From NCBI RefSeq assembly GCF_001073085.1, contig NZ_JVFV01000013.1:1-64000 (forward strand): DNA of 64,000 bases, read 5' to 3'. Positions within the stretch are counted from its first letter, which is position 1. Each line of letters starts with the position of its first letter. Position numbers and translations under genes: made by a program. Source of the stretch: Streptococcus pseudopneumoniae. GTDB taxonomy: Bacteria > Bacillota > Bacilli > Lactobacillales > Streptococcaceae. Positions 1 to 10,042 of this stretch are shown in pieces. The notes beneath the pieces were generated by a model that was given only the letters and a program-made list of their open reading frames with translations, ran no database searches and had not been told where the DNA came from.

Positions 1-3000
1 CTCCAATCTGTGTGTAAGTTTTTGATTTTCAAGAGCAAGCTCCTGAATTGCTTTAAGTGCGATATTGGTCAATCTGAGATTATCCAAGTTCAGCGTGTCG
101 CCGTTTTCGTAAACAAGTGTAGGATCCACTGCTTGAACCTCTTGAGCGATCAATCCAATCTTCGTGTGTGCTTGTTGTGGTCTATCCTCTTGCTTTCTCC
201 AATCGTATTCCTTGAATCGGAATTGCTGGATATAATCAAGAGCCTTGTGCTCGCAAGCAACAATATTGTCCTTCAGACGTCTGTCTGAGAAATGCTGATT
301 GACTACTGACCATAGGCTGTATGCTGTGCCATTGTAACTATAGTAGATATCATTCCCTGATCCACCAAAGCTCAAAGATACATTGTCTGAGTTCCAGAGT
401 CCAATAGTACCTGTTGTTTTACCATTGACACTGCCTTTCCCTGTCTTTAACCAGCCAATCCCCTTCGCATTGATGTAGCCTTCAACCGTTAAAAGAAAAT
501 CATCACTTGTTTCTGCAGTCCCACCTACTGTAAAATCTGCATCTTTGTAGATAAAAAGACCGTAAGGGACATTTTCTCCACGACCGTAAGAGCCGATAAA
601 TTGAACTCCCAAGCCATCTTTGGCATTAACAGTACGAGGCACATTAATTTGAATACCTCCGTTCACCGTATCAAAAGAACCGTATGTCCCTAACTGAATT
701 TGAGTGTGACCAATTAGGGTTCCTCCATAGATGTTGGCCCCTCGAATCGTTCCACCATAGATTCGGTCACCGCTTAAAATACCTGACCGAACCTGACTTG
801 CATCGATTGCAACACTCTGAACTCGGTTGATAAATGCTTGCTTGGCAAATAGTTGACTCAAGTAAGCTTCGTTTGCGACAAGTTTGTTAAAGAAGGCCTG
901 GTCAACTTTCAGCTTCTCAGCTGTGACCGCTTCAGCATCTAAGATAACAGTGGTCACTGATCCTGCTTCAAAATTGGCTGTTTTCAGCTTGTCAACCATA
1001 GCCGACTTGATAACAGCATTATCAATCAGGGTCTCGCCAGTGATATGAGTCAGTTTACCGTCAAATCGGTTATACCCATTAGCGCCAAGATTGATTCCAG
1101 AAATCAAATCACCTTCGCTGTTGATGTTCTGAACGGCCCACGAGCCAGCGATCTGTCTTTGAACTGTTTTTAGACCTTCATTCTTAGATACCTCAATCTG
1201 AAACAGCTGATTGGTCATAGCCATGCGAGCAACATTATCGGCAATTCCATTATCTGTATTTCCCAGAATACGCTCGTAGAGTTGGCTTGTCTCTTTGACT
1301 TTCTGGAAGTCAGTAATCTCTACTTTTTGTGCTAGTTGATTGGTTACATTCACAAATTGGCTATCAGCATTTGCTTTGTTGTCAGAGATTTGAGTAGTTA
1401 AATTTGAAATCTGAGTAGTAGTTTCTTGCTCATTGCTTGTAATTCTATTTGATAGACCGCTGATTTGATCGCCCAAATCTTGCTTATAAGTAGTTATCTG
1501 ACTTGAAATATCCGTGAATTTACCATCAACAGATTGACGATAGCTAGCGATTTGGCTAGATATTTCTTTGTTCGCACTAGTTTTAACAGCTTCAATCCTC
1601 TGATTGATGCCCTTCACATCTTCCTGATAAGTCGCTTTGCCTACATAGTCCCTTGTTACCAGCTCACGTACAGCCGTCGCTTGTTTCGCACTCTCCTCGC
1701 GAGTATAACGCTGCAATGCTTCTTGTCGCTGACCGTCTTTGTTGACATATTCTTGAATAGCTGACAAGTCAGTTCGCAATCCCTGAGCCGTTCGCTCAAA
1801 GATAGCTTTAGCTTCAGTGATAAGTCCATCAGTATCTTCAGGCGCAGGACTCCAGTCTGTCGCTACATTGCCTTTCTCAATCTTCACATCCCAGACGCTC
1901 TTGGTTGCTTCTTTGTGATAAGTGTTAACTCGTAGATGATAAATCCCTGTCGGCTTATTCCAAGTGATTTTCGTTCCTGTGGTACCTGTCTTGAGGTCCG
2001 ATACAATTTGATAATTTCTGACATCCTTGTCCATAATCCAAAGAACTACGTTATCGGATTCCTTATTCCCGTCGTGATGAGCTGTAAAGGTCCCGTCTGT
2101 TTTAGCAGAAATAATGTATTCCTGTCCTTGCTCCATGTAAATAGACGTATTTCCTGCATACAGAATAGCGTTATCAAAATTAGCTGGCTTCCGATCTGGA
2201 AGAAAAGGTCCTTTTGAGCCTTTCAACAAGTTAGTTCCACCAACCCGTAAGTTTGAAAATTCTTCTCGCAATTTCCCCGCTTCAGTCATGACCAGAGTCT
2301 TATCTGCCTTATCCTTAGTTGCGTTCAGGATTTCCTGATGAATCGAGCCAGCCCGCACCTCAAATTCAGTCATGCTCAATTTCTGATCCAGCTTGTTCTG
2401 CGTGCTTGTTTCCAAACTCTTCACAGATTGCCGGATATTCTCAGCAGTCACATTTAGTGAGCTGATATCCGCTTTAGTTCTGAGACCTTCAGTCAGACTT
2501 CTCACCCCAGCATCGAGTGCATCAGCGCGCTGTCTGAAGTTGGATTCAACTGTCGAAATCTGACCTTCTATATCTTCAGGAGCTTCTGAATAAGAAGTAT
2601 CTACATCGCTTATTTCAAATTTCGGCATCCAAATCCAAACGGTTCCTTCTTGGTTGAAATTGAACAACCATTCATTTGTTGTGAATTTAGACTCGTTCGT
2701 CCAACCTTTTGGAATATGGACAACATATCGTTTAATTTCTGTCGACAATGCCACATTTCCAGTTTTATAATTGATATTCCCTAATCGAGATTTTAGCATT
2801 ATTCCATTTTTACTTGCCTTGGCATAAAAACTAATTGTCACATCTTGATTAGTCATGCTCCCAGGAACATTCTTCCCATACTGTCCCAATGCTGGATAAG
2901 TAATCTTAGGATTACCGCCATCTCGGCCAGATGGATTCTGACCAACAATTTTTAAGGCATTATGACCTAAATACTTATCAGTGCTATCAATAGTAGCCTC

Positions 3001-4716
3001 GTAAGTACTCGTCGTCCAAATGCCTGTTTTTGAAATGTCCTGCTTGAAAAGCGAATTCAAGAATAGATTTCGGCCAGATGCCTGCACACTAGCCAGCTTA
3101 CTAGCTAGCTCCTCGGCTGTCTGTGTGAGTTCTGACTTGCTTGCCTTACCATTGGCCAAGTTGGTCAGCTCTGATAATCTGCGAGTCGTTGTCTCTTCAT
3201 AGGTCACTTGTGCTGATTTCACACCAGACAATTCTTTTTTTGTCTGGAATAGTGCTTCAATTTGCTTGGCAATCTCAGCTTCAGCCTGCGCCTGTTTCGG
3301 TCGAATATCGTTCGCGATAGTCTGTTTCAAGGCATCTATAGCGCCTGACAAATTCGTCTGAGCGCTCGTAGCCTGTGTCTTAAACGCTTCAAGTTTAGCG
3401 ATCGAATCCAGACCAATGCGCTTGGCTTCCTGAGCGAGTAAGCTACTTGCCCCAGCGTTTCGCAAGGCTTCTTCAGCCCTGCGCTTGATTTCTTGTAGAG
3501 GGCCATTGTTGAAACTACTGAATCGCTGGTCAATAGTGTCAGACAGTTCTTGCTTGACTTCTTCAGCTCTTGCTCTGGTAGCGTTGAGACCATCTGTGAA
3601 TTGGTTGACCAACTCTTCTTTCTGTCTGTCAAAAGCAAGGTCAGCATTCTTGATTTCTCTTGCTAACTGTCGTTCAAAATTGCCTTGAAGTTGTTGAGCT
3701 TCGCCCTTGACAGCATCACTCACTGCGTTACCAATTGCATTCGCAAGGCCAGACTGAAACTGACCGAAACCGATAGATTTTAACTTTTTGGCCATCGGTG
3801 AGTAAGTGTATTTAGTAATCTTCTTGCGAACATCAAGATTGTAACGCTCATGGAAGATGCTCACTACATCGAACATCTGAACAGGAACGTCACTCTGTCC
3901 GACAACCTCAATCTCAAGGCTATCTTCCATCATGTCACAAAGCGATGTTCGATAATACTGCTCACCATACTTGCGAAGACTCGCTTCATCCTTCACATCC
4001 TGGTCATTAACCTCAATCACATCTTCGTAGATTTGACTGTACTTGTTAATGAGTGGACTATCAATAGTAACCGTGAAGGTTCGATCAGGCGCTTTCTCTC
4101 CTTCACCTTTGACTGTCGCGATGAAAGTAATTCGAGTCTTCAAAGACTTAGTAGACGTCTTGTGCTGATAGCTAGACAGATTTTTCTTGTACATAAAAAG
4201 CGATTCATTCTCTGAACCGCCTTTTTTCAAAAGTCTAACCTGGTAACCATGACGAACAAGGTCGCCACCCCATTGGCCGATGATCGAGTGCTTATCTTTC
4301 GCGAATGCCTCCATAGCATTCTTGGAGCCAATATTAAAGGTGTGTCTATCTTCAATATCAGAGAAGAACGAGAACGGATTGTCACGAGTGATACTTCCAG
4401 CGAAGCGACTCAAGGCAGTCGAACCAGTCTGCCTGTCCAATGAGATAGGATTGACCACATAGTTATTCAAGAGGGTGAATACTTGGTTGGCATAGACTTG
4501 AATATAGCCATGCTTCTTCTCGACCTCAAAGATGACGAAATCCTGCTCACCGTGTAGGTCATCAGCAGTTAGAAAAGTCTCCTCTTTCAGCTTCTCCCAT
4601 AAGGAATCAGATGTCGGAAATCGGAAGCTCAATTGATAGGTGCTGTTGTCCTCTTGAACGATTTCATCAGCATAAGCAGCATTCAGAGGCATATTCCCAT
4701 TTGTTAAATAAATCAA
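1..4716 (-). CDS. Phage tail fibre / tail-associated protein with S74 auto-processing chaperone (3' end outside window)
   Basis: Giant receptor-binding tail protein; its reading frame is open to the window edge (at least 1572 codons). I choose TTG at 4716 as the start: it overlaps the stop of the distal tail gene and follows GGAGG; the N-terminus reads LIYLTNGNMPLNAAYADEIV, typical of streptococcal siphophage tail/antireceptor proteins. The first ~330 residues form the tail-hub-like domain. A long region rich in coiled-coil heptads and Gln/Ser follows, then a Gly-rich beta section. At 230-300 it encodes SDRRLKDNI, the Peptidase_S74 signature, whose Ser/Lys cleave off the chaperone after trimerisation. 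Role by family: host binding at the tail tip, folded with help of its own C-terminal chaperone. No enzymatic depolymerase domain was recognised. Confidence 0.85.
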   Translation of the reverse strand, partial: MIYLTNGNMPLNAAYADEIVQEDNSTYQLSFRFPTSDSLWEKLKEETFLTADDLHGEQDFVIFEVEKKHGYIQVYANQVFTLLNNYVVNPISLDRQTGSTALSRFAGSITRDNPFSFFSDIEDRHTFNIGSKNAMEAFAKDKHSIIGQWGGDLVRHGYQVRLLKKGGSENESLFMYKKNLSSYQHKTSTKSLKTRITFIATVKGEGEKAPDRTFTVTIDSPLINKYSQIYEDVIEVNDQDVKDEASLRKYGEQYYRTSLCDMMEDSLEIEVVGQSDVPVQMFDVVSIFHERYNLDVRKKITKYTYSPMAKKLKSIGFGQFQSGLANAIGNAVSDAVKGEAQQLQGNFERQLAREIKNADLAFDRQKEELVNQFTDGLNATRARAEEVKQELSDTIDQRFSSFNNGPLQEIKRRAEEALRNAGASSLLAQEAKRIGLDSIAKLEAFKTQATSAQTNLSGAIDALKQTIANDIRPKQAQAEAEIAKQIEALFQTKKELSGVKSAQVTYEETTTRRLSELTNLANGKASKSELTQTAEELASKLASVQASGRNLFLNSLFKQDISKTGIWTTSTYEATIDSTDKYLGHNALKIVGQNPSGRDGGNPKITYPALGQYGKNVPGSMTNQDVTISFYAKASKNGIMLKSRLGNINYKTGNVALSTEIKRYVVHIPKGWTNESKFTTNEWLFNFNQEGTVWIWMPKFEISDVDTSYSEAPEDIEGQISTVESNFRQRADALDAGVRSLTEGLRTKADISSLNVTAENIRQSVKSLETSTQNKLDQKLSMTEFEVRAGSIHQEILNATKDKADKTLVMTEAGKLREEFSNLRVGGTNLLKGSKGPFLPDRKPANFDNAILYAGNTSIYMEQGQEYIISAKTDGTFTAHHDGNKESDNVVLWIMDKDVRNYQIVSDLKTGTTGTKITWNKPTGIYHLRVNTYHKEATKSVWDVKIEKGNVATDWSPAPEDTDGLITEAKAIFERTAQGLRTDLSAIQEYVNKDGQRQEALQRYTREESAKQATAVRELVTRDYVGKATYQEDVKGINQRIEAVKTSANKEISSQIASYRQSVDGKFTDISSQITTYKQDLGDQISGLSNRITSNEQETTTQISNLTTQISDNKANADSQFVNVTNQLAQKVEITDFQKVKETSQLYERILGNTDNGIADNVARMAMTNQLFQIEVSKNEGLKTVQRQIAGSWAVQNINSEGDLISGINLGANGYNRFDGKLTHITGETLIDNAVIKSAMVDKLKTANFEAGSVTTVILDAEAVTAEKLKVDQAFFNKLVANEAYLSQLFAKQAFINRVQSVAIDASQVRSGILSGDRIYGGTIRGANIYGGTLIGHTQIQLGTYGSFDTVNGGIQINVPRTVNAKDGLGVQFIGSYGRGENVPYGLFIYKDADFTVGGTAETSDDFLLTVEGYINAKGIGWLKTGKGSVNGKTTGTIGLWNSDNVSLSFGGSGNDIYYSYNGTAYSLWSVVNQHFSDRRLKDNIVACEHKALDYIQQFRFKEYDWRKQEDRPQQAHTKIGLIAQEVQAVDPTLVYENGDTLNLDNLRLTNIALKAIQELALENQKLTHRLE

Positions 4717-5408
4717 ATCTTATACCTCCAATTCGGTCGAATAGTAATCTTACGGACGGTTCCAGTGAATGAAATACCAACCTTACCAGTCGGAATTTCT
4801 AAGAAACCTCCACGTTTCCGAAGCGTGTTCTGAACTGCACCAGTTGCATTGTAGATGTTTTGTTTGCCCTGCCTGCAATCAATCGTAGCCTTGGTCTTAA
4901 TTGCAAGATACATGGTCTTCCGACCAATTGTAAGGGAGATGTCGCCATCCCCCTCAACCTCGATAATTGGTTCCGAATAAATCGTCCCAAGATTATTGAT
5001 TGTACCAGATGCAGTAAGAACAACAGGATCTACAGTTTTTTGATAACGGAAGGGTTGCATGTCAAGTTTAATCTCTAACTTCCAAGCGTGATTCCCAAAA
5101 GGTTCAAAACTAGCAGTCACAAAGTTAGCATAGAACAAAGAGCCAAGCTGATAGCTAAACTCCAAAACATTATCATTCGATTGAAATTTATCAAGAATAC
5201 TTGAAATCTCAACCATTTTTTTAACGTGAAGAATGAAGGTCCTTTCGTAACTGTCGAAAGAACCGTCTAACACACGATAACTGCCATTGACTCCATAAAG
5301 GTCAGTCTTCTCTCCCTTCGGCTTAGCAGCCTCCACCTTCCCAAAATCTGTCACAACACATCCAGGAAGGCTTGATGTATTAAAACCGTTGATGATCATA
5401 TAATCCAT
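4713..5408 (-). CDS. Distal tail protein (Dit-like, siphovirus tail component)
   Basis: 231 aa. The N-terminus MDYMIINGFNTSSLPGCVVT and the spaced beta-strand pattern (SFDSYERTF..., then a C-terminal beta-rich galectin-like half) match the Sipho_tail/Dit family that forms the hexameric ring between the tail tube and the receptor-binding fibre. Position supports this: it lies between the tape measure gene (1-nt overlap upstream) and the tail fibre gene (4-nt overlap downstream), the canonical order TMP-Dit-fibre. The overlaps suggest translational coupling. Length is normal for the family. Confidence 0.85.
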   Translation of the reverse strand: MDYMIINGFNTSSLPGCVVTDFGKVEAAKPKGEKTDLYGVNGSYRVLDGSFDSYERTFILHVKKMVEISSILDKFQSNDNVLEFSYQLGSLFYANFVTASFEPFGNHAWKLEIKLDMQPFRYQKTVDPVVLTASGTINNLGTIYSEPIIEVEGDGDISLTIGRKTMYLAIKTKATIDCRQGKQNIYNATGAVQNTLRKRGGFLEIPTGKVGISFTGTVRKITIRPNWRYKI

Positions 5409-8400
5409 TAAATTCCTCCCCTCGCATAAATAGCACCGTGTTGTTCGTAGGTTTTGAGTGAGATAATGTCATTGTCTAGATAGACATCTGACGATTTCTC
5501 AAGGATAGCAGTAAGGATCTTCTCCATACTTGCTCTCAGAATCGCTATCTCAGACACGGTTTTATTTTCATGTGCTTCAAATTGAGCTGACGGCATAGCC
5601 AACTGTGCCTCAAGACTTTTAGTCACGGACGCAGAGGAATTCAGATCAAGACCGTCTCCTGAAAATACATCTGAAATTTCATCAGCCATACCTCCAACAG
5701 TTTGCTTCACACCCTTAAAACGTTCTTTTAATCCTTGGTCTAAACTTTGCATGATTGCAGTACCTGCAGGGATCAACAATTTCCGGTCATATTCGATAGG
5801 ACCTTTGTGGTCACGAATCCAACTAGCAATACCACCAACAAAATTTGTAACAGAGGACCACATAGACTGCAAACCATTCAAGAAACCTTGCAAGATTGCT
5901 TGGCCTGCACCATACAAATCAATATTCCACAATTGATTGAAAAATCCAGTTACATTACTTATTAGATTAGATACCGCATTAGACATGCTGTTCCAGGCAT
6001 TTTGCGCCCCGGATACAAGACCATTGATAATACTTAGAACGCTAGATGCCAGAGAACTCCAAGCATTACTTGCCGTTGACTTGATGCCTTCCCACAAGCT
6101 AGAGAGAAAGTTCATGAAGCCGTCCCAGATACTTTGAGCTCCCTGCACCAAACCTGTGATTAGACTTGTTACAGTAGATTTTATCCATTCCCAAGTCGCT
6201 GAAGCAGCCGACTTGATAAACTCCCAAATCGAACTAAGAACAGCAGAAAAGTTTTCAAAAACAGCAATACCATAACCAACAATAGCATCTACAACTCCAG
6301 AGAAATATGTTTTAATCCCCTCCCAAATCATGGAGACGCCATTTTGAATTCCTTCCCAAATTAGAGAAAGATCAGCTCCCAGCTGGTTGAAATTCCCTGT
6401 CACAAGGTCGATGATGATGAGAATAGCACCCAAGAAAATAGACTTGATGAATTCCCAAGCGCCTTGGAAAATCATCTTAATCCCTTCCCAAATTTGAGTA
6501 AGACCATCTGAAATATTGTTCCAAATATTCATGAATCCATCAATGAACGGTTGAACAATAGCCATCACTGCTGTTGTGATAGCTGTCCATGCCACAGATG
6601 CAGCTTCTTGAATACTTACCCATAAATCAGAAAAGAATGTTACAACAGCACTCCACAGCGCCTTTAAAGACTCAACATAAGCATTCCATGTTGTAACAAC
6701 TCCATCCCACAATGTGCTAGCACCCTCAGAGATACCAGACCAAAGAGAGACAAAGAAATCAGCAATCCCCTGCCAAGCCTGCTTGATCCAATCCACAAAA
6801 GATGACCAAATTTGCTGACCAGTTTCTGTTTGCGTAAAGAACCATACAAGACCAGCTGTCAATGCTGCCACTGCCGCTACAATTAACCCAATTGGATTGG
6901 CAGACAACACAGCATTAAAAATACCGAACGCTCCACTCGCTCCCATAGTAGCAGCCGCATTCGCCGCTTCTGCGGTAGTGAGTGCACCGGTTCTTACGAA
7001 CTGAGCCAGCATAAGACCATTCGTAATAGCCAGAGTTGCATTCCTGATTGTTTCAATTCCTTTTGTTAGCGTTAAAACAGCTTTATAGCCCGCCCATGCA
7101 CTCGTAATGCTAACAACAGCCAATTTTAAAGCATCTAACGCAAGAGGCGAATCTTTCAACCAAGATGTAAATTTGCTAAGACTTTCAGAGGCTTCTCTGA
7201 TAAAGCCTGAGATCCCTTCAAATGCAAAACCTAACAGGTTCACTCCCTGCTCTCCGTCTTTGATCCCTAACAGATCTCCGACAAAATCAACAACAATGCT
7301 TGCAACATTGCCAGCAACGACCCCAATATTCTCAAAAGTAACTCGGATATTGTCTGCAATATTGACAATTTGAGTTGCAGCTTCCTCACTAAAACCAATT
7401 GTATTCAGAATATCAATGTTATCTTGCTTGCTTAATGATCCAAAGATCATATCAAAAAAGGTCTCAAAGATTCCTGTTACACGAGATAGTTGATCAAAGA
7501 CTGCACTTCCAAAAGCATCCCCAAAAAGCTGAGAAGCAATCTGGCTAATCCCTTCAGTCAAAACTAAGCCAAGGCCAGAAAAAATATTTCCAACCATTGG
7601 TAAAAAATTATCAAAGAGAAAGGTAGATGTTGTTTTAAGCAAAGCATGTAGAGAAGGTAGGATATTCTCTCCTAGCGCTAACTTTCCAAGTACATTCTGA
7701 GCAGCTGCTTTCATGGATTCAAAAGACCCACTGAAAGTGGATGCCGCCTCTTTGGCAGTTGTACCAGTGATGTCGAGATTCTCTTGAATAGCATGGATAG
7801 CATTATAAACATCTGAAAGGTTGTTAATGTCATACTTGACACCAGTCAACTTCTGGGCGTCATTCAAAAGACGCTCCATTTCTTGCTTTGTACCACCATA
7901 ACCAAGCTTCAGGTTGTCCAACATGGTGTAGTTCTGCTTAGCGAACCCTTGATATGCCATCTGAATGCTCTCCATAGATGTCCCCATCTTATTCGCATTG
8001 TCTGACATATCAATCATGGCCATGTTGGCTGTTTCAGCAGCCTTGTTCGTGTCACCGCCCAAAGACTGTAAGAGACTAGCTGAGAAGCCTGTCACGTTTT
8101 CCATATAGGCATTAGCTGACAAGCCTGTTGTCTTATAGGCTTCATTAGCATATCCCTTGACCTTGTCAGCAGAACCTTTGAAAAGAGTTTCAATACCTCC
8201 AAGCGATTGCTGAAGCGCTGCACCTTCACTGATAGCAGCTGAAAAGGCCTTGCCAATCCCTGCTGCTGCAATAACCTTTGTCATAACGCTAACAAGACTA
8301 GAACCTAATGACTGCCCAGCACTTTGTCCTGCTGCGCTAGCTTCAGGATTGAGAAGTGATTGGATTTTACCAGTAATACCTCTGGCTGATGGTATCAATT

Positions 8401-8431
8401 GTACATAAGCTTGTGCTATTTCTGTCGCCAC
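5408..8431 (-). CDS. Tail tape measure protein
   Basis: 1007 aa. The N-terminus resembles phage tape measure proteins (MATEIAQAYVQLIPSARG, then the alanine-rich region AAGIGKAFSAAISEGAALQQSLGG). A hydrophobic stretch lies near residues 470-535 (LIVAAVAALTAGLVWFF). The second half is a series of Trp-rich degenerate repeats of the type IWEGIK / LWSGI / MWEGIK spaced by about 30-40 residues, as seen in other tape measures. By the rule that each residue spans about 0.15 nm of tail, a tail near 150 nm is expected (inference). It overlaps the tail chaperone gene by one base and Dit by one base. Confidence 0.93.
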   Translation of the reverse strand: MATEIAQAYVQLIPSARGITGKIQSLLNPEASAAGQSAGQSLGSSLVSVMTKVIAAAGIGKAFSAAISEGAALQQSLGGIETLFKGSADKVKGYANEAYKTTGLSANAYMENVTGFSASLLQSLGGDTNKAAETANMAMIDMSDNANKMGTSMESIQMAYQGFAKQNYTMLDNLKLGYGGTKQEMERLLNDAQKLTGVKYDINNLSDVYNAIHAIQENLDITGTTAKEAASTFSGSFESMKAAAQNVLGKLALGENILPSLHALLKTTSTFLFDNFLPMVGNIFSGLGLVLTEGISQIASQLFGDAFGSAVFDQLSRVTGIFETFFDMIFGSLSKQDNIDILNTIGFSEEAATQIVNIADNIRVTFENIGVVAGNVASIVVDFVGDLLGIKDGEQGVNLLGFAFEGISGFIREASESLSKFTSWLKDSPLALDALKLAVVSITSAWAGYKAVLTLTKGIETIRNATLAITNGLMLAQFVRTGALTTAEAANAAATMGASGAFGIFNAVLSANPIGLIVAAVAALTAGLVWFFTQTETGQQIWSSFVDWIKQAWQGIADFFVSLWSGISEGASTLWDGVVTTWNAYVESLKALWSAVVTFFSDLWVSIQEAASVAWTAITTAVMAIVQPFIDGFMNIWNNISDGLTQIWEGIKMIFQGAWEFIKSIFLGAILIIIDLVTGNFNQLGADLSLIWEGIQNGVSMIWEGIKTYFSGVVDAIVGYGIAVFENFSAVLSSIWEFIKSAASATWEWIKSTVTSLITGLVQGAQSIWDGFMNFLSSLWEGIKSTASNAWSSLASSVLSIINGLVSGAQNAWNSMSNAVSNLISNVTGFFNQLWNIDLYGAGQAILQGFLNGLQSMWSSVTNFVGGIASWIRDHKGPIEYDRKLLIPAGTAIMQSLDQGLKERFKGVKQTVGGMADEISDVFSGDGLDLNSSASVTKSLEAQLAMPSAQFEAHENKTVSEIAILRASMEKILTAILEKSSDVYLDNDIISLKTYEQHGAIYARGGI

Positions 8432-8811
8432 TAATCCTCACCTCCTATCTTTTCTAGAATTTGCTGACGATATTCTTCAAAGTCCTCACCAGAATCGAAG
8501 ATCATCTCCTTACTTTCTTTAGCTTTAGTTTTACCTGTCAGCTCCTCTGCAACCATTAATGGTTTGTTGATTCCTTTCTGACCGTCTGTTGTTTTAAACC
8601 AAACAAGAGCAGAAAGTCTATCTAGCACGCCCGCAAGCAAAAAAGTTTCAAAAGGAACCTTGCTATTTGTCATTGCTAGTTTGATCCGTGAATCATCTCT
8701 CAGACCAAAAGCAAAGACAGCTACCTGGTCAGCAGGTAACTGTCTGTAGTCAAAAATTCCATAGGTTTCAGCTAAATCACAGATAAGAGCATCTTCGTCT
8801 GTTTGAATCAT
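8431..8811 (-). CDS. Tail assembly chaperone, downstream frame (DUF5361-like)
   Basis: 126 aa, MIQTDEDALICDLAETYGIF, resembling the DUF5361 / Gp15-type protein that sits just before the tape measure gene in streptococcal phages. No Shine-Dalgarno is visible before the ATG at 8811. Its reading frame is exactly the -1 frame of the upstream chaperone and stays open through the upstream stop back to an A7 run at 8829-8835. It is therefore probably made mainly as the C-terminal extension of the upstream protein, as lambda gpGT is. The fusion would read KK-IALLAR-MIQTDED. It overlaps the tape measure start by one base. Confidence 0.8.
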   Translation of the reverse strand: MIQTDEDALICDLAETYGIFDYRQLPADQVAVFAFGLRDDSRIKLAMTNSKVPFETFLLAGVLDRLSALVWFKTTDGQKGINKPLMVAEELTGKTKAKESKEMIFDSGEDFEEYRQQILEKIGGED

Positions 8812-8825
8812 TCTAGCAAGGAGTG

Positions 8826-9137
8826 CTATTTTTTTAACTGGTTCTTACTTGTAAAGATTTCCCGAATTTCATTCCCAATCTTGTCCAAAGGAACAATTCC
8901 ATCCGCAGTTCGTACATGATTTTTCAAATCTTCCGATTTGTTACCAAGCATGAGTTTGACCACTTTTGGTAAAACTGCCGGATTTGTATCTACTTCAACG
9001 ATGGCTTCAAGTAACTCATAGTTTTCCAAGCGCTCTTTTGTAATTTCAAAAGCAAATCCAGTCGAAGTAACACCACGAATTGTTTTAATCTGTGGGGTTG
9101 CTCCGTTATTTTTTTTCTTATGATTTCGTCTTGACAT
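8826..9137 (-). CDS. Tail assembly chaperone, upstream frame
   Basis: 103 aa, basic N-terminus (SRRNHKKKNNG), then a compact alpha/beta domain with FAFEITKERLENYELLEAIVEVDTN. Position between major tail protein and tape measure, and the A-run immediately before its stop, identify it as the G-type tail assembly chaperone that coats the tape measure during tail assembly. It begins 2 nt from the end of the major tail gene, so the two are probably translationally coupled. No close family name is assigned with certainty. Confidence 0.75.
   Translation of the reverse strand: MSRRNHKKKNNGATPQIKTIRGVTSTGFAFEITKERLENYELLEAIVEVDTNPAVLPKVVKLMLGNKSEDLKNHVRTADGIVPLDKIGNEIREIFTSKNQLKK
8829..8835 (-). promoter_or_regulatory. 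Slippery heptamer for programmed -1 frameshift in tail chaperone genes
   Basis: On the minus strand the upstream chaperone ends TTA AAA AAA TAG. This holds a canonical X XXY YYZ site (A AAA AAA) directly before the stop. A -1 slip leads into ATA GCA CTC CTT GCT AGA ATG, in frame with the next gene. Both the slippery site and the open overlap are seen directly; use of the site is inferred from the conserved G/GT arrangement of siphophages. Confidence 0.75.
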
Positions 9138-9139
9138 GA

Positions 9140-9691
9140 TTAAGCTCCTTTGATGTATTCATAGTGTGTGTCGTCAGCAGCGTTAGGGAAGGCAGTGACT
9201 GTCGTACCATATCCGAGAACACTTCCATCGTTATAAGTGATTTCATCGATGGCAGTTACTTTTCCTGAAGGGATAACAATACGTTTAAGTACACCACCTT
9301 TTAGAACCGTTTCAATTACAAGGCAATGATGTGGCAATTCTTTTGAATTTGCCTTAATCTTAATCCCTGTTGACAAATCCCCAGATACATTATCTGAACC
9401 ATAAACTTCCTTCAAAACATCCACATTCAACGCCTCAATCAGCATATATTTGAACGTATCCACCTTCTCCTTTTGAACTGAACTTACAACGACACCACCC
9501 CAAGCTTTGATATTTTCAGATTCTGGAGAGTTGCTATTAGTCATACCATCTTCTGAAATATATCCCAGTGATTTAAACGCAACATCTAGTTTTGTTGTTG
9601 CATCTGTAGGCAATGGAGTCCCGATCGGAGCGGAAAAAACCGCACCGCCGATTTTAGGTTTTGCAGTCGTTACATTTGCTTCTGTTGCCAT
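9140..9691 (-). CDS. Major tail (tube) protein
   Basis: 183 aa. The opening ATEANVTTAKPKIGGAVFSAPIGTPLPTDATTKL and the motif GYISEDGMTNSNSPESENIKAWGG are typical of streptococcal/lactococcal siphophage tail-tube subunits (phi13/TP901-like). It polymerises as stacked hexameric rings around the tape measure. It has a good ribosome site (AAGGAGAAAA before the ATG at 9691) and lies between the tail terminator gene and the tail chaperones, the normal siphophage order. Length fits the family. Confidence 0.88.
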   Translation of the reverse strand: MATEANVTTAKPKIGGAVFSAPIGTPLPTDATTKLDVAFKSLGYISEDGMTNSNSPESENIKAWGGVVVSSVQKEKVDTFKYMLIEALNVDVLKEVYGSDNVSGDLSTGIKIKANSKELPHHCLVIETVLKGGVLKRIVIPSGKVTAIDEITYNDGSVLGYGTTVTAFPNAADDTHYEYIKGA

Positions 9692-9706
9692 TTATTTTCT
9701 CCTTTT

Positions 9707-10042
9707 TTAAAAATAATTAATATCAAATACAGCTTGATATCGATATTGTTTTGTCTCAGTGTCCGTAAAGTTGTAATCGCTGTTTAGGTGGACACCACAG
9801 ATTGAATCTAATTCAACCAACCCTTTCACAGCACTTTTCACTTTCACATTAAGCTCCGCAGCTTTCTGCATAGTTGGGCCATAACTTTGAAAAGCAAAGG
9901 TTGCACTACCAGAATGATTCCGCTCCTTACCACCAGTTTTTTGAATAATGACAAAGCTATCGGGAGCTTCAGCTTCATGCTCAAAAAATGACGGTACATC
10001 TAAATGACCGTCAAGATATTTCTTGATAATAATTTCAATCAT
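9707..10042 (-). CDS. Tail terminator / tail completion protein
   Basis: 111 aa. The pattern (N-terminal helix MIEIIIKKYLDGHLDVPSFFEHE, central SFVIIQKTGG, C-terminal FTDTETKQYRYQAVFDINYF) and the position directly before the major tail protein fit the small hexameric tail terminators that cap the tail tube and join it to the head (DUF3168/gp17-like). The start lies one base past the end of the upstream gene, so translation is probably coupled. Family assignment rests mainly on position and size. Confidence 0.7.
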   Translation of the reverse strand: MIEIIIKKYLDGHLDVPSFFEHEAEAPDSFVIIQKTGGKERNHSGSATFAFQSYGPTMQKAAELNVKVKSAVKGLVELDSICGVHLNSDYNFTDTETKQYRYQAVFDINYF

